Assembly: GCA_964475115.1 (NCBI GenBank)
Contig: CAYYVJ010000002.1
Span: 1-64,000, forward strand
Reading direction: 5' to 3'
Origin: CAYYVJ01 sp964475115
GTDB taxonomy: Bacteria; Bacillota; Clostridia; Lachnospirales; Lachnospiraceae
DNA length: 64,000 nt
This document shows, one piece after another, positions 7,940 through 15,629 of the stretch (position 1 is the stretch's first letter; every line of letters starts with the position of its first letter). The notes under the pieces are model-generated. The model did no database searches and was not told the DNA's origin. It saw only the letters and a program-made list of their open reading frames with translations. The translations under genes were made by a program, and so were the position numbers.

Positions 7940-8854
7940 CTATTCTAAATAAGATCTTAACTTCTTAATAGACTCTTTATGCCTTAGTTTTCTAATTGAT
8001 TTAACTTCTATTTGTCTAATACGTTCTCTTGTTACATTAAATTCCCTACCAATCTCTTCAAGTGTTCTAATGTGTCCATCTTCAAAACCAAAACGTAATC
8101 GAATGATACGTTCTTCTCTCCTTGAAAGGGTACCAAGAACCTCTCCTAACTGTTCTTTCAGTAAGTCATATTCTGTTTCAGCAAATTGTTCTGGAGAGCT
8201 GGCGTCCGCTATAAAATCACCTAATGAACTATCCTGTTCTTCTCCTATAGGCATCTCAAGTGATATGGTATCACCGAAAAAATTTATAATCTCATAAACA
8301 CGTTCCACTGACATATCCATTCGATCTGCTGTTTCTTCAGGAAGAGGTTCTCTACCATATTGTCCAAGAAATTCTCTAGAATCTCGTCTCATCCTATTCA
8401 TTATTACTCTCATATGAACAGGAATACGGATTGTTTTTGATTGATCTGCAATTGCCCGTGTTACTGATTGACGAATCCACCACATGGCATAGGTACTAAA
8501 CTTAAATCCTCTATGATGATCAAATTTTTCAACTGCTTTTAATAATCCCAAATTTCCTTCTTGTATTAAATCAAGCAATGTCATTCCACTTCCCCCAACA
8601 TAACGTTTTGCCACGCTTACAACTAGTCTAAGGTTTGCTTCTGTCATTGCTTTTCTCGCTACTTCATCCCCCTGTTCAATTCGGACTGCCAATTCTTTTT
8701 CTCGTTCTGCATTAATTAAAGGAATGCTTCCAATTTCTTTCAGATACATTTTTACAGAATCATCGCTAATAATAATATCTGGAACAGAATCATCAAACTC
8801 TTCCTCAACTATTTCATCCTCAATCAAATCTTCGTTCATCATGTTTAATTCCAA
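7940..8854 (-). CDS. RpoD/SigA-family sigma-70 factor lacking region 1.1
   Basis: A 304-residue sigma factor. Region 1.2 begins at DDSVKMYLKEIG (about 31). Regions 2.1-2.4 include LIQEGNLGLLKAVEKFD, YAMWWIRQSVTRAIAD and SKTIRIPVH, regions 3-4 follow, and the region 4.2 helix-turn-helix is TLEEIGREFNVTRERIRQIE. The housekeeping SigA normally has an N-terminal region 1.1 and about 370 residues. Here the N-terminus is only a short acidic stretch, and region 2 carries an unusual YVGGSGM. It may be a group 2 paralogue rather than the primary factor. The likely start is TTG (8854), six bases after AGAGGTG; the ATG at codon 5 is an alternative. Confidence 0.88.
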   Translation of the reverse strand: MELNMMNEDLIEDEIVEEEFDDSVPDIIISDDSVKMYLKEIGSIPLINAEREKELAVRIEQGDEVARKAMTEANLRLVVSVAKRYVGGSGMTLLDLIQEGNLGLLKAVEKFDHHRGFKFSTYAMWWIRQSVTRAIADQSKTIRIPVHMRVIMNRMRRDSREFLGQYGREPLPEETADRMDMSVERVYEIINFFGDTISLEMPIGEEQDSSLGDFIADASSPEQFAETEYDLLKEQLGEVLGTLSRREERIIRLRFGFEDGHIRTLEEIGREFNVTRERIRQIEVKSIRKLRHKESIKKLRSYLE

Positions 8855-9025
8855 ACGTACACCTCTTTCAAATTTAAAAAAATAGTATGAATATCTACAA
8901 TCACATTCATATATATGGTTGATAAATCTATCACAAGAATTATCTTACTATTTGCTTATATTAGTAAAATTATCTATCTATATCATATCAGAAAAAGCAG
9001 TATTTTGTAAGTAAAATTTAAAACA

Positions 9026-9052
9026 AGAAAAAAGCCATTTATTTATAAATGA
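9026..9052 (-). terminator. Intrinsic terminator of the zinc-ribbon gene
   Basis: A 7-bp stem (CATTTAT and ATAAATG) with a 2-base loop, followed on the minus strand by GCTTTTTT. It lies about 40 bp beyond the gene stop. Confidence 0.6.
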
Positions 9053-9089
9053 CTCTCTTTCCATGTTGTTATATGATTTTATTTTCCCC

Positions 9090-9566
9090 TTACTCTTCTA
9101 CTTCTTCCATAATCTCATCTACAACCGTATCATTGCTTGTTTGTAATTCGACAGAGGATTCTTCGTGCTCATTTACTTCATCTTCTACCACGTCTTCTTT
9201 TGGCTTCTCAGGATGCTTTACTTTGCTGCCACAAGAACTACAAAACGAAGCGTTTATAGACATACTTGCACCACAATGGGGACAATAATATATCTTCTTT
9301 ATCTGTTTGATTTGATTCTTTATTTCTTCGATATTTGCAAGTGATTCGTTAATAACTGAAAAATCACTTATATATGCTGTAGATACTTCTCCTACAGATT
9401 CTTCAAAGAATCTTTTACCAATAGCTAAATATGCTGCATTTTTTCTATTATCTTCAGTAACAAGCTGTCCATTTAATTTGGCCAATTCGGATACATCTTT
9501 TGCTTTTTGTGCAACCTTTTTTCCATTGTTAGAAATAACATCGCCTAACTTATTAAAAAAATCCAT
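9090..9566 (-). CDS. Zinc-ribbon protein of unknown function
   Basis: A 158-residue protein with no recognised enzyme domain. Residues 1-90 are helical and lysine-rich (FFNKLGDVISNNGKKVAQKA). A double-CxxC zinc ribbon follows (CPHCG then CSSCG) and the last 45 residues are very acidic. No signal peptide or membrane segment. The start is ATG 9566, because the GGAGGAGAGGT ribosome site overlaps the further-upstream in-frame ATG at 9587. It has its own consensus promoter and terminator, so it is a single-gene unit. Confidence 0.75.
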   Translation of the reverse strand: MDFFNKLGDVISNNGKKVAQKAKDVSELAKLNGQLVTEDNRKNAAYLAIGKRFFEESVGEVSTAYISDFSVINESLANIEEIKNQIKQIKKIYYCPHCGASMSINASFCSSCGSKVKHPEKPKEDVVEDEVNEHEESSVELQTSNDTVVDEIMEEVEE

Positions 9567-9596
9567 GTTTACCTCTCCTCCATTCATTTATAACTA

Positions 9597-9625
9597 ATTA
9601 TAAGGTGATACTACTTATCTGTCAA
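9597..9625 (-). promoter_or_regulatory. Consensus sigma-A promoter of the zinc-ribbon gene
   Basis: TTGACA (9620-9625), 17-base spacer, TATAAT (9597-9602) on the minus strand: a perfect match to the sigma-A consensus about 30 bp before the start codon. Confidence 0.9.
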
Positions 9626-9674
9626 TAATACCTTGCTATTTAAATAATATGCGCAAACATACTTTCTGTTGAAT

Positions 9675-9703
9675 TTTACAAAAAAAAGTCTACATGCTAT
9701 AAT
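9675..9703 (+). promoter_or_regulatory. Sigma-A promoter of the recombinase gene
   Basis: TTTACA (9675-9680), 17-base spacer, TATAAT (9698-9703), 42 bp upstream of the GTG start. Confidence 0.75.
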
Positions 9704-9744
9704 TGTATCAACAAAGGTAAAGTAGGTAAATTGGAGGAATTAGA

Positions 9745-10797
9745 GTGAAGGAACGCAATTATCATGATCAACTTAATATAGAAAATACGGAAAGATTAAG
9801 AGATTTAATAAAAAATCTTCCCAAATTTGTATCTTCTTTTTTCAGAGGAATTGAACCAACCACTTCTTCTAAAACAAGGATTGCATATGCCTATGATTTG
9901 GGTATTTTTTTTGAATACATAAAAGATGCCAATCCACTTTTCAAAGACATTGATATTCGTAATATTCAAATGGACATCCTTGATCAAATAACAGCAACGG
10001 ATATTGAAGAATATTTAGAATACTTATCTTTTTATGAAAAAGATGGTCAGAAACATACAAATAGTGAACGTGGAAAAATGAGAAAATTAGCTTCTCTTCG
10101 TACTTTTTATAATTATTATTTTAAAAAAGAACTTATTGTTACGAATCCTGCATCCATTGTTAGTATGCCTAAATTGCATCAAAAGGAAATAGTAAGGCTA
10201 GATGTGGATGAAGTTGCTCTTTTATTAGACCAAGTAGAGCAAGGAGACAAACTTACAAAACGTGAAAAACACTACCATGCAAAGACGAAAACCAGAGATT
10301 TGGCATTACTTACTCTCCTACTAGGAACTGGAATTCGTGTTTCAGAATGTGTAGGATTAGATATAGACGATATTGATTTTAAAAATGCTGGTATTAAAAT
10401 TCGACGGAAAGGTGGTAGGGAAACGGTTGTTTATTTTGGTGATGAGGTAGAGGAAGCTTTACAATCCTATTTAGAAGAAAGAAAGAAAATCATCCCGGAG
10501 ACGGGCCATGAAAATGCATTGTTTCTTTCCATGCAAAACAAACGCTTAAATGTACGAAGTGTAGAAAACTTAGTAAAAAAATACTCCAAATTGATCACTC
10601 AATTAAAGAACATTACTCCCCATAAGCTTAGAAGCACCTATGGTACAAGCTTATATCGTGAAACAGGTGATATTTATCTAGTTGCTGATGTATTAGGCCA
10701 CTCTGATGTAAATACCACCAGAAAGCATTATGCCGCTCTAGAAGATCAACGAAAAAGGAGTGCTCGTAATAAAGTTACTTTAAGAGAGAACAAATAG
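9745..10797 (+). CDS. Tyrosine recombinase, XerC/XerD-like
   Basis: A 350-residue site-specific recombinase. The N-terminal SAM-like core-binding domain covers about residues 25-135. The catalytic domain shows the first Arg in GTGIRVSE, the HKLRST box (His and second Arg), LGHSDVNTTRKHYA with the third conserved His and the nucleophilic Tyr, and a Lys in the beta-hairpin (RRKGGRE). GTG start at 9745 with GGAGG eight bases upstream. No flanking att-like repeats or phage genes were found, so a chromosomal Xer-type or domesticated role is more likely than a prophage integrase. Confidence 0.88.
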   Translation: MKERNYHDQLNIENTERLRDLIKNLPKFVSSFFRGIEPTTSSKTRIAYAYDLGIFFEYIKDANPLFKDIDIRNIQMDILDQITATDIEEYLEYLSFYEKDGQKHTNSERGKMRKLASLRTFYNYYFKKELIVTNPASIVSMPKLHQKEIVRLDVDEVALLLDQVEQGDKLTKREKHYHAKTKTRDLALLTLLLGTGIRVSECVGLDIDDIDFKNAGIKIRRKGGRETVVYFGDEVEEALQSYLEERKKIIPETGHENALFLSMQNKRLNVRSVENLVKKYSKLITQLKNITPHKLRSTYGTSLYRETGDIYLVADVLGHSDVNTTRKHYAALEDQRKRSARNKVTLRENK

Positions 10798-10885
10798 AAG
10801 GATTCTTTCTTGATAATATAAAAGTTCGATTCATTATCTTGAAATAATCGCATAAAATTTATTAAAAAAATAGAAAAGAGATTTT

Positions 10886-12475
10886 ATGTCATTAACACCA
10901 TTTATAGATCAACTACCTATTCCTAAAGTATTAAAGCCACTAGAGAGAAACAAAGACAGTACCTTCTATGAAGTGCGAATGTTAGAGTCCCTTCATCGCT
11001 TCCATGGCGAACTACCTTTAACAACAGTATGGGGATACGAAGGACAAATTCCTGGTCCAACCATAGAAGTAAATGAAGGAGAATGTACCCATATAAAATG
11101 GATGAACAACTTACCTAGTGAACATATTTTACCTATTGATCGTACTTTACACGGTTCGAGCGAACATATGCCTGATGTACGTACTGTTGTACATCTACAC
11201 GGTGCTTCTGTGGAATCTGAAAGTGATGGTTATCCGGAAGCTTGGTTTACCAACGGATTTAAAAAGTGTGGTCCACGATTCTTTGACAAAGTTTATTCTT
11301 ATCCGAACAATCAACCATCTACAACGCTTTGGTATCACGACCATGCTGTGGGAATTACACGGCTAAATGTATATGCTGGATTAGCAGGAATGTATATCAT
11401 AAGAAATGAGCAAGAACGTGCTCTCAATCTTCCTTCTGGCATCTATGAAGTACCTTTAATTATACAAGATAAGACTTTTAACTCAGATGGTTCACTCTTC
11501 TACCCTTCAACAGTAGATGTTGTGAATCCACCTCCAGACTTCCCTGAAGTATCAATTACTCCGGGCTTTACAGGAGAGACAATCGTAGTTAATGGAAAAG
11601 CCTGGCCATATTTAGATGTAGAACAAAGAAAATATCGTTTTCGTATTCTAAACGCCTCAAATGGACGATTCTATCGTATGAAATTAGACTCAGGTCAACT
11701 ATTTACACAAATAGGTTCTGACGGAGGATTATTACAAAGACCAGTGCAATTAGATGAAATTACCATTGGCCCAGCGGAGCGTGTGGATTTGATCATTGAT
11801 TTTACAAATCAGCCTCTTGATTCTAGCATTATATTACGCAATTCAGCAACAACACCATTTGATTTTGGTGCGCCTCCAGATCCTCTCACAACTGGGATGA
11901 TTATGAAGTTTAATGTGATTGCACGAAAAAAAGAGGATACAAGTTCTGTTCCACAATTTCTAAATATTATAAAAAGATATGAGGAATGTGAGGCCGTACG
12001 GACAAGAGATATTACTTTAGATGTTTCGCAAGATAGATTTAATCGTTTATTATTCTTATTTAATAATAAAGATTATATGGATGGAGTTGAAGAAAATCCG
12101 ATTTTAAATGACGTAGAGATTTGGAGAATCATAAATCCGGGATTAGGAGTACATCCGATTCATATTCATCTTGTACAATTTCAAATATTAGATCGAATTC
12201 CATTTGATGTAGATTGTTACAACTTAACTGGTCAAATAATGTTTACAGATGAGCCCTCTCCACCACCTGCAAATGAGAAAGGTTGGAAGGACACTGTATT
12301 AGCCTTCCCAGGTCAAATAACACGCTTAATCATGCGTTTTGGACCTTTTAACGGAAGATATATTTATCATTGCCATATACTCGAGCATGAGGATCATGAT
12401 ATGATGCGTCCATTTGATGTGATTAAACGCAAATACATCCCTCTTAAAAACAACTGTTGCAAAAACAATTCATAA
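10886..12475 (+). CDS. Multicopper oxidase, CotA-like spore-coat laccase
   Basis: A 529-residue laccase-type oxidase resembling Bacillus CotA. It would oxidise phenolic or metal substrates and reduce oxygen to water. All four copper-binding segments are visible: HLHG (103-106), WYHDHA (149-154), HPIHIHL (423-429) and HCHILEHED with the axial Met (from 495), including the type 1 Cys496. No signal peptide, consistent with CotA, which is assembled on the spore surface from the mother cell. Ribosome site is weak. An oxygen-using enzyme is unexpected if the host is an obligate anaerobe. Confidence 0.9.
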   Translation: MSLTPFIDQLPIPKVLKPLERNKDSTFYEVRMLESLHRFHGELPLTTVWGYEGQIPGPTIEVNEGECTHIKWMNNLPSEHILPIDRTLHGSSEHMPDVRTVVHLHGASVESESDGYPEAWFTNGFKKCGPRFFDKVYSYPNNQPSTTLWYHDHAVGITRLNVYAGLAGMYIIRNEQERALNLPSGIYEVPLIIQDKTFNSDGSLFYPSTVDVVNPPPDFPEVSITPGFTGETIVVNGKAWPYLDVEQRKYRFRILNASNGRFYRMKLDSGQLFTQIGSDGGLLQRPVQLDEITIGPAERVDLIIDFTNQPLDSSIILRNSATTPFDFGAPPDPLTTGMIMKFNVIARKKEDTSSVPQFLNIIKRYEECEAVRTRDITLDVSQDRFNRLLFLFNNKDYMDGVEENPILNDVEIWRIINPGLGVHPIHIHLVQFQILDRIPFDVDCYNLTGQIMFTDEPSPPPANEKGWKDTVLAFPGQITRLIMRFGPFNGRYIYHCHILEHEDHDMMRPFDVIKRKYIPLKNNCCKNNS

Positions 12476-12499
12476 AAGTTCATTTGTTTTCTTAAACAA

Positions 12500-12802
12500 T
12501 TATTTAAATTCATCTGAATAATAAGCTACTGTTATGTTCTGCCCTGCTATTATGTTATCAGAAGTCAAATTGTTCATTTGTTTTAATTCTCTAATATAAT
12601 CATATATAGATTCATATTCAGTAGATATATATTTTTCGGCTATAGACCACAAAGTGTCTCCGTTTTCTATTTCAATACTAGAATAATACTTGTATGTAGG
12701 GATAGTCTCTTCTTCATTAGCCATAGAAGTTGTTATAAAAAAACCAGATGCAAAAATAAAAAGTGTAATTATAATAATTCCGTAAATTGTATGCCTTCTC
12801 AT
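12500..12802 (-). CDS. yneA: YneA-like SOS cell-division suppressor with LysM domain
   Basis: A 100-residue protein: an N-terminal membrane anchor or signal (residues 5-27), then a LysM peptidoglycan-binding domain (IENGDTLWSIAEKY ... NIIAGQNITV). In Bacillus subtilis yneA is divergent from lexA, encodes exactly this architecture and halts division after DNA damage. The same divergent arrangement, with LexA boxes sitting in its promoter, supports the assignment. Sequence identity outside LysM is not assessed here. Confidence 0.8.
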   Translation of the reverse strand: MRRHTIYGIIIITLFIFASGFFITTSMANEEETIPTYKYYSSIEIENGDTLWSIAEKYISTEYESIYDYIRELKQMNNLTSDNIIAGQNITVAYYSDEFK

Positions 12803-12850
12803 AAGTACCTCCTAAATCACACAAGATTCATGTGTGCAAATATATGTTCC

Positions 12851-12862
12851 GAACCTTTGTTC
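12851..12862. promoter_or_regulatory. LexA (Cheo) box 1
   Basis: GAACCTTTGTTC is a perfect match to the Gram-positive SOS box GAAC-N4-GTTC. It lies at about the transcription start of yneA. Confidence 0.9.
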
Positions 12863-12869
12863 TGTTTAA

Positions 12870-12898
12870 ATTATAATACAAGAACATTTGTTTGTCAA
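12870..12898 (-). promoter_or_regulatory. Consensus sigma-A promoter of yneA
   Basis: TTGACA (12893-12898), 17-base spacer, TATAAT (12870-12875) on the minus strand. LexA box 2 fills the spacer and box 1 lies just downstream, so LexA would block it directly. Confidence 0.9.
12882..12893. promoter_or_regulatory. LexA box 2
   Basis: GAACATTTGTTT differs at one position from the SOS consensus and lies between the -35 and -10 of yneA. Confidence 0.75.
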
Positions 12899-12930
12899 CA
12901 CTTTATAGAGGAAAAAGAACAAACTTTCGA

Positions 12931-12942
12931 AAACATTTGTTT
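12931..12942. promoter_or_regulatory. LexA box 3 (degenerate)
   Basis: AAACATTTGTTT carries a symmetric pair of substitutions relative to the SOS consensus. It abuts the lexA -35 element, as expected for weaker autoregulation. Confidence 0.5.
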
Positions 12943-12969
12943 GCAATTCATATTTGCATATGATATAGT
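12941..12969 (+). promoter_or_regulatory. Probable sigma-A promoter of lexA
   Basis: TTGCAA (12941-12946), 17-base spacer, TATAGT (12964-12969), 46 bp before the lexA start. Confidence 0.65.
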
Positions 12970-13014
12970 TATAGAAAGAAAAACAGCTAACAAAAGAAAT
13001 AGAGGAGGAATTAA

Positions 13015-13629
13015 ATGAGTTACGGAAAAATTAGCGAAAAACAATCAGAAATACTTGAATATATTAAATCTGAGATTATTAATAGAGGTTATCCACCTGC
13101 AGTTCGTGATATTTGCGAAGCAGTTAAGCTAAAATCTACTTCTTCTGTACATTCTCATTTAGAAACCTTGGAAAAAAACGGCTATATCCGTCGCGATCCT
13201 ACAAAGCCAAGAGCGATTGAAATACTAGATGATGGTTTCAATCTATCTAGACGTGAAATTGTAAATGTTCCAATTCTAGGTACTGTTGCAGCTGGAGTCC
13301 CTATACTAGCACAAGAAGATATTGAAGGATATTTTCCTGTACCTGTTGAAGATATGCCAAACAAGGAAGTTTTCATGCTAAATGTTAAAGGCGATAGTAT
13401 GATTAATGTTGGAATCTTCAATAGCGATAAGGTTATAGTTGAAAAACAGTCCACAGCTTCAAATGGTGAAATTGTTGTAGCACTTGTAGAAGACTCTGCT
13501 ACTGTGAAAAGATTTTATAAGGAAAAAGGACACTATCGTCTTCAACCAGAAAATGATGATTTAGAACCTATTATAGTAGATGATGTTACGATTTTAGGAA
13601 AAGTAATCGGATTATATCGTAAAATGTAA
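13015..13629 (+). CDS. lexA: SOS repressor LexA
   Basis: A 204-residue LexA. The N-terminal winged helix-turn-helix (residues 1-65) contains the STSSVHSHLETL recognition region. The self-cleavage site is Ala93-Gly94 (VAAGVP), with the catalytic dyad Ser128 (GDSM) and Lys165 (TVKRF). RecA-stimulated cleavage would release the divergent yneA and other SOS genes. Strong GGAGG site before the start. A bidirectional terminator follows. Confidence 0.97.
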   Translation: MSYGKISEKQSEILEYIKSEIINRGYPPAVRDICEAVKLKSTSSVHSHLETLEKNGYIRRDPTKPRAIEILDDGFNLSRREIVNVPILGTVAAGVPILAQEDIEGYFPVPVEDMPNKEVFMLNVKGDSMINVGIFNSDKVIVEKQSTASNGEIVVALVEDSATVKRFYKEKGHYRLQPENDDLEPIIVDDVTILGKVIGLYRKM

Positions 13630-13648
13630 ACAGGAATGTATTCTTTTC

Positions 13649-13709
13649 CATATACAAAAAACAGCTTTGCCACAAGTTTATAATGAGGCAAAGCTGTTTT
13701 TTGTATATG
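13649..13709. terminator. Bidirectional terminator between lexA and rsfS
   Basis: A perfect 23-bp inverted repeat (13649-13671 and 13687-13709) with core ACAGCTTTGCC / GGCAAAGCTGT and A/T runs on both outer sides. It serves the convergent lexA and the minus-strand rsfS unit. Confidence 0.95.
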
Positions 13710-13712
13710 AAT

Positions 13713-14063
13713 TTACACTTCTTCTATTTCTATGGTTTTTCCATCTCTCCAGATTCTCTCAAGATTATAGAATAAACGATTTTCTTGTGAAAATACATGG
13801 ATAATAATATCACCGTAGTCCATTAAAATCCAATCTCCAGTTTGATATCCTTCTACTTGTTTTGATTCATAACCCGCTTTGTGAAGAACTTCTTGTGCAT
13901 TATCTACTAAAGTTTGAACTTGATTTCTATTTGTTCCACTTGCTATGATAAAGTAATCCGCAATTACTGAAACTTTTGAAATATCAATGATTTTAATATC
14001 TTCTCCTTTTTTATCCTCTAAGGCTGAGTAAGCTAACTTGACCATTTCTTTTGATACTGTCAC
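13713..14063 (-). CDS. rsfS: Ribosomal silencing factor RsfS
   Basis: A 116-residue RsfS/Iojap protein that binds L14 on the large subunit and blocks subunit joining during starvation. Typical segments are DYFIIASGTNRNQVQ, VEGYQTGDWILMDYGDIIIHVF and FYNLERIW. It follows yqeK by 5 bp, the standard nadD-yqeK-rsfS order. It is the last gene before the terminator. Confidence 0.95.
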   Translation of the reverse strand: MTVSKEMVKLAYSALEDKKGEDIKIIDISKVSVIADYFIIASGTNRNQVQTLVDNAQEVLHKAGYESKQVEGYQTGDWILMDYGDIIIHVFSQENRLFYNLERIWRDGKTIEIEEV

Positions 14064-14068
14064 TATGA

Positions 14069-14677
14069 TTATTGCTCCTTTCCTTCCATGAAGCTATTTC
14101 TATCTTCATAGAGTTTTTTATAATATTCATATGCACTCGCAGTAATTTTATCAATTGCTGCTGTAGTATTCTCTAAATAATCCATCGTATCTCGCAAAAT
14201 CAAATATAATGCAAGATCCAAATCTTTAAAAGCAACTTTTCTAATCTCGTCCAAATTTGGAGCTTGATCTCTTCTGGGTTCAATATAATCTGCAACATAA
14301 ATAATCTTGTCCAAAATAGACATAGCAGGTTTACCAGTAGTATGGTTTAAAATCGCATTTATTATCTCTTTATCTTCAATTTTATATTTTTCCATTGCTA
14401 AAAAAGCGCCTAATTTTGCATGAAGTAAATATGGATTCGTTCTTTCTACTTCTGTGATACTAATATTATATTTTATACATTCGTTTAACTTTTTTTCATC
14501 TGGAATGGATTTTGCACAATCATGTAATAACCCTGCAAATTCAGCCTTTTTAATGTCATACCCGTAACACATGGCCAAAGCAATTCCAGTATAAGTAACT
14601 CCAATTGTATGCTCATAACGTCTAGCATCCAATATTTTTTTTAGTTTTTGTTTAATTCTATCTGGATTGTATTGCAT
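14069..14677 (-). CDS. yqeK: HD-domain Ap4A hydrolase YqeK
   Basis: A 202-residue HD-superfamily phosphohydrolase. It shows the metal-binding HxxxHD signature (RRYEHTIGV, LLHDCAKS) and later LLHAKLGA and NHTTGKP. YqeK members hydrolyse diadenosine tetraphosphate symmetrically to ADP. It is positioned between nadD and rsfS, as in most Firmicutes. Confidence 0.93.
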   Translation of the reverse strand: MQYNPDRIKQKLKKILDARRYEHTIGVTYTGIALAMCYGYDIKKAEFAGLLHDCAKSIPDEKKLNECIKYNISITEVERTNPYLLHAKLGAFLAMEKYKIEDKEIINAILNHTTGKPAMSILDKIIYVADYIEPRRDQAPNLDEIRKVAFKDLDLALYLILRDTMDYLENTTAAIDKITASAYEYYKKLYEDRNSFMEGKEQ

Positions 14678-14693
14678 ACTTAACGTCCTCTAC

Positions 14694-15317
14694 TTATTTT
14701 TCTTCCAATCGATATAAATTATTTACATAAATATATTTTTCAACATCTTTTGGAACAAAATATCTTATGGATTCCTTTTCTACTACTCTCTTTCGAATAA
14801 ATTCTGAAGAGACATTAATGTTAGGTATATTTAATAGATGAATTTCTCCATTATACTTATCTTCTAAAAAAGAAATACGTTCTTGTACTGTTTCTATCGT
14901 CTCATTATTTCTTAAAGCTACTAAGATCACTGCCGAATTGAAAATAATATCTGGTCGATGCCATCGATCAATATTTGCCAAAGAATCAAACCCTACTATA
15001 AAATAATAACGACAGTAAGGATTACTTTGACACAGCAGCGTAAGGGTATCGGATGTATAAGTAGTACCTTTACGTTCCTGCTCTATGATAGATAATTTAA
15101 AATACTTATTATCTTCTATGGCAAGCTGTACCATTTTATTTCTATGAGAAGTTGATGTAATCACTTGGTCTGCCTTATGTGGTGGTTCATTTGTAGGCAT
15201 AATCAAAACCGTACTCAAATCAAATTGTGTTATAGCTTGATTCGCTATAATCAAATGTCCCACATGAATCGGGTCAAATGTTCCACCAAGTATACCAACC
15301 TTCTTATACTCCGACAT
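14694..15317 (-). CDS. nadD: Nicotinate-nucleotide adenylyltransferase
   Basis: A 207-residue NadD, which joins NaMN and ATP to make deamido-NAD. It has the nucleotidyltransferase motif GGTFDPIHVGHL near residue 10, EPPHK, and the C-terminal SSEFIRKRV motif. It is followed by yqeK after 16 bp in the same operon. Confidence 0.96.
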   Translation of the reverse strand: MSEYKKVGILGGTFDPIHVGHLIIANQAITQFDLSTVLIMPTNEPPHKADQVITSTSHRNKMVQLAIEDNKYFKLSIIEQERKGTTYTSDTLTLLCQSNPYCRYYFIVGFDSLANIDRWHRPDIIFNSAVILVALRNNETIETVQERISFLEDKYNGEIHLLNIPNINVSSEFIRKRVVEKESIRYFVPKDVEKYIYVNNLYRLEEK

Positions 15318-15331
15318 AATGCCTCCTACGC

Positions 15332-15619
15332 TTAAGGTAACATAATTTTTTTCTTGTTTTTAGATTCTTTATAAAGAATAATCTTTTTTCCAATTACTTG
15401 AACAATTTCAGAACGTGTACGTCCTGAAAGCATGTTAGCAAGTTCTTTTGGATCATCCATACAATTTTTTAATACGTTTATTTTAATTATTTCTCTAGCT
15501 TCTAAAGCTTCACTTATTGCCATAGTAATCTCAGGTGTTAAGCCAGACTTTCCAATCTGAAAGATTGGATCTAGTACAGAAGCAAGTCCCATTAAATACG
15601 AACGTTGTTTACTTGTCAT
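15332..15619 (-). CDS. yhbY: YhbY-family RNA-binding protein (CRM domain)
   Basis: A 95-residue CRM-domain protein associated with the pre-50S subunit. The fold is seen in KQRSYLMGLASVLDPIFQIGKSGLT and the GxxG-type loop region. ATG 15619 is chosen because GGAGG lies just upstream; an in-frame extension to 15658 would overlap the obgE coding region. It is 10 bp after obgE. Confidence 0.92.
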   Translation of the reverse strand: MTSKQRSYLMGLASVLDPIFQIGKSGLTPEITMAISEALEAREIIKINVLKNCMDDPKELANMLSGRTRSEIVQVIGKKIILYKESKNKKKIMLP

Positions 15620-15629
15620 ATTTCCTCCA

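Noticed and set aside
9745..10797. Prophage or integrative element integrase
   Set aside because: No flanking direct repeats, tRNA gene or phage genes; neighbours are ordinary chromosomal genes with their own promoters.
12791..13018. A plus-strand frame spanning the yneA-lexA gap
   Set aside because: It coincides with promoters and LexA boxes and encodes no plausible protein.
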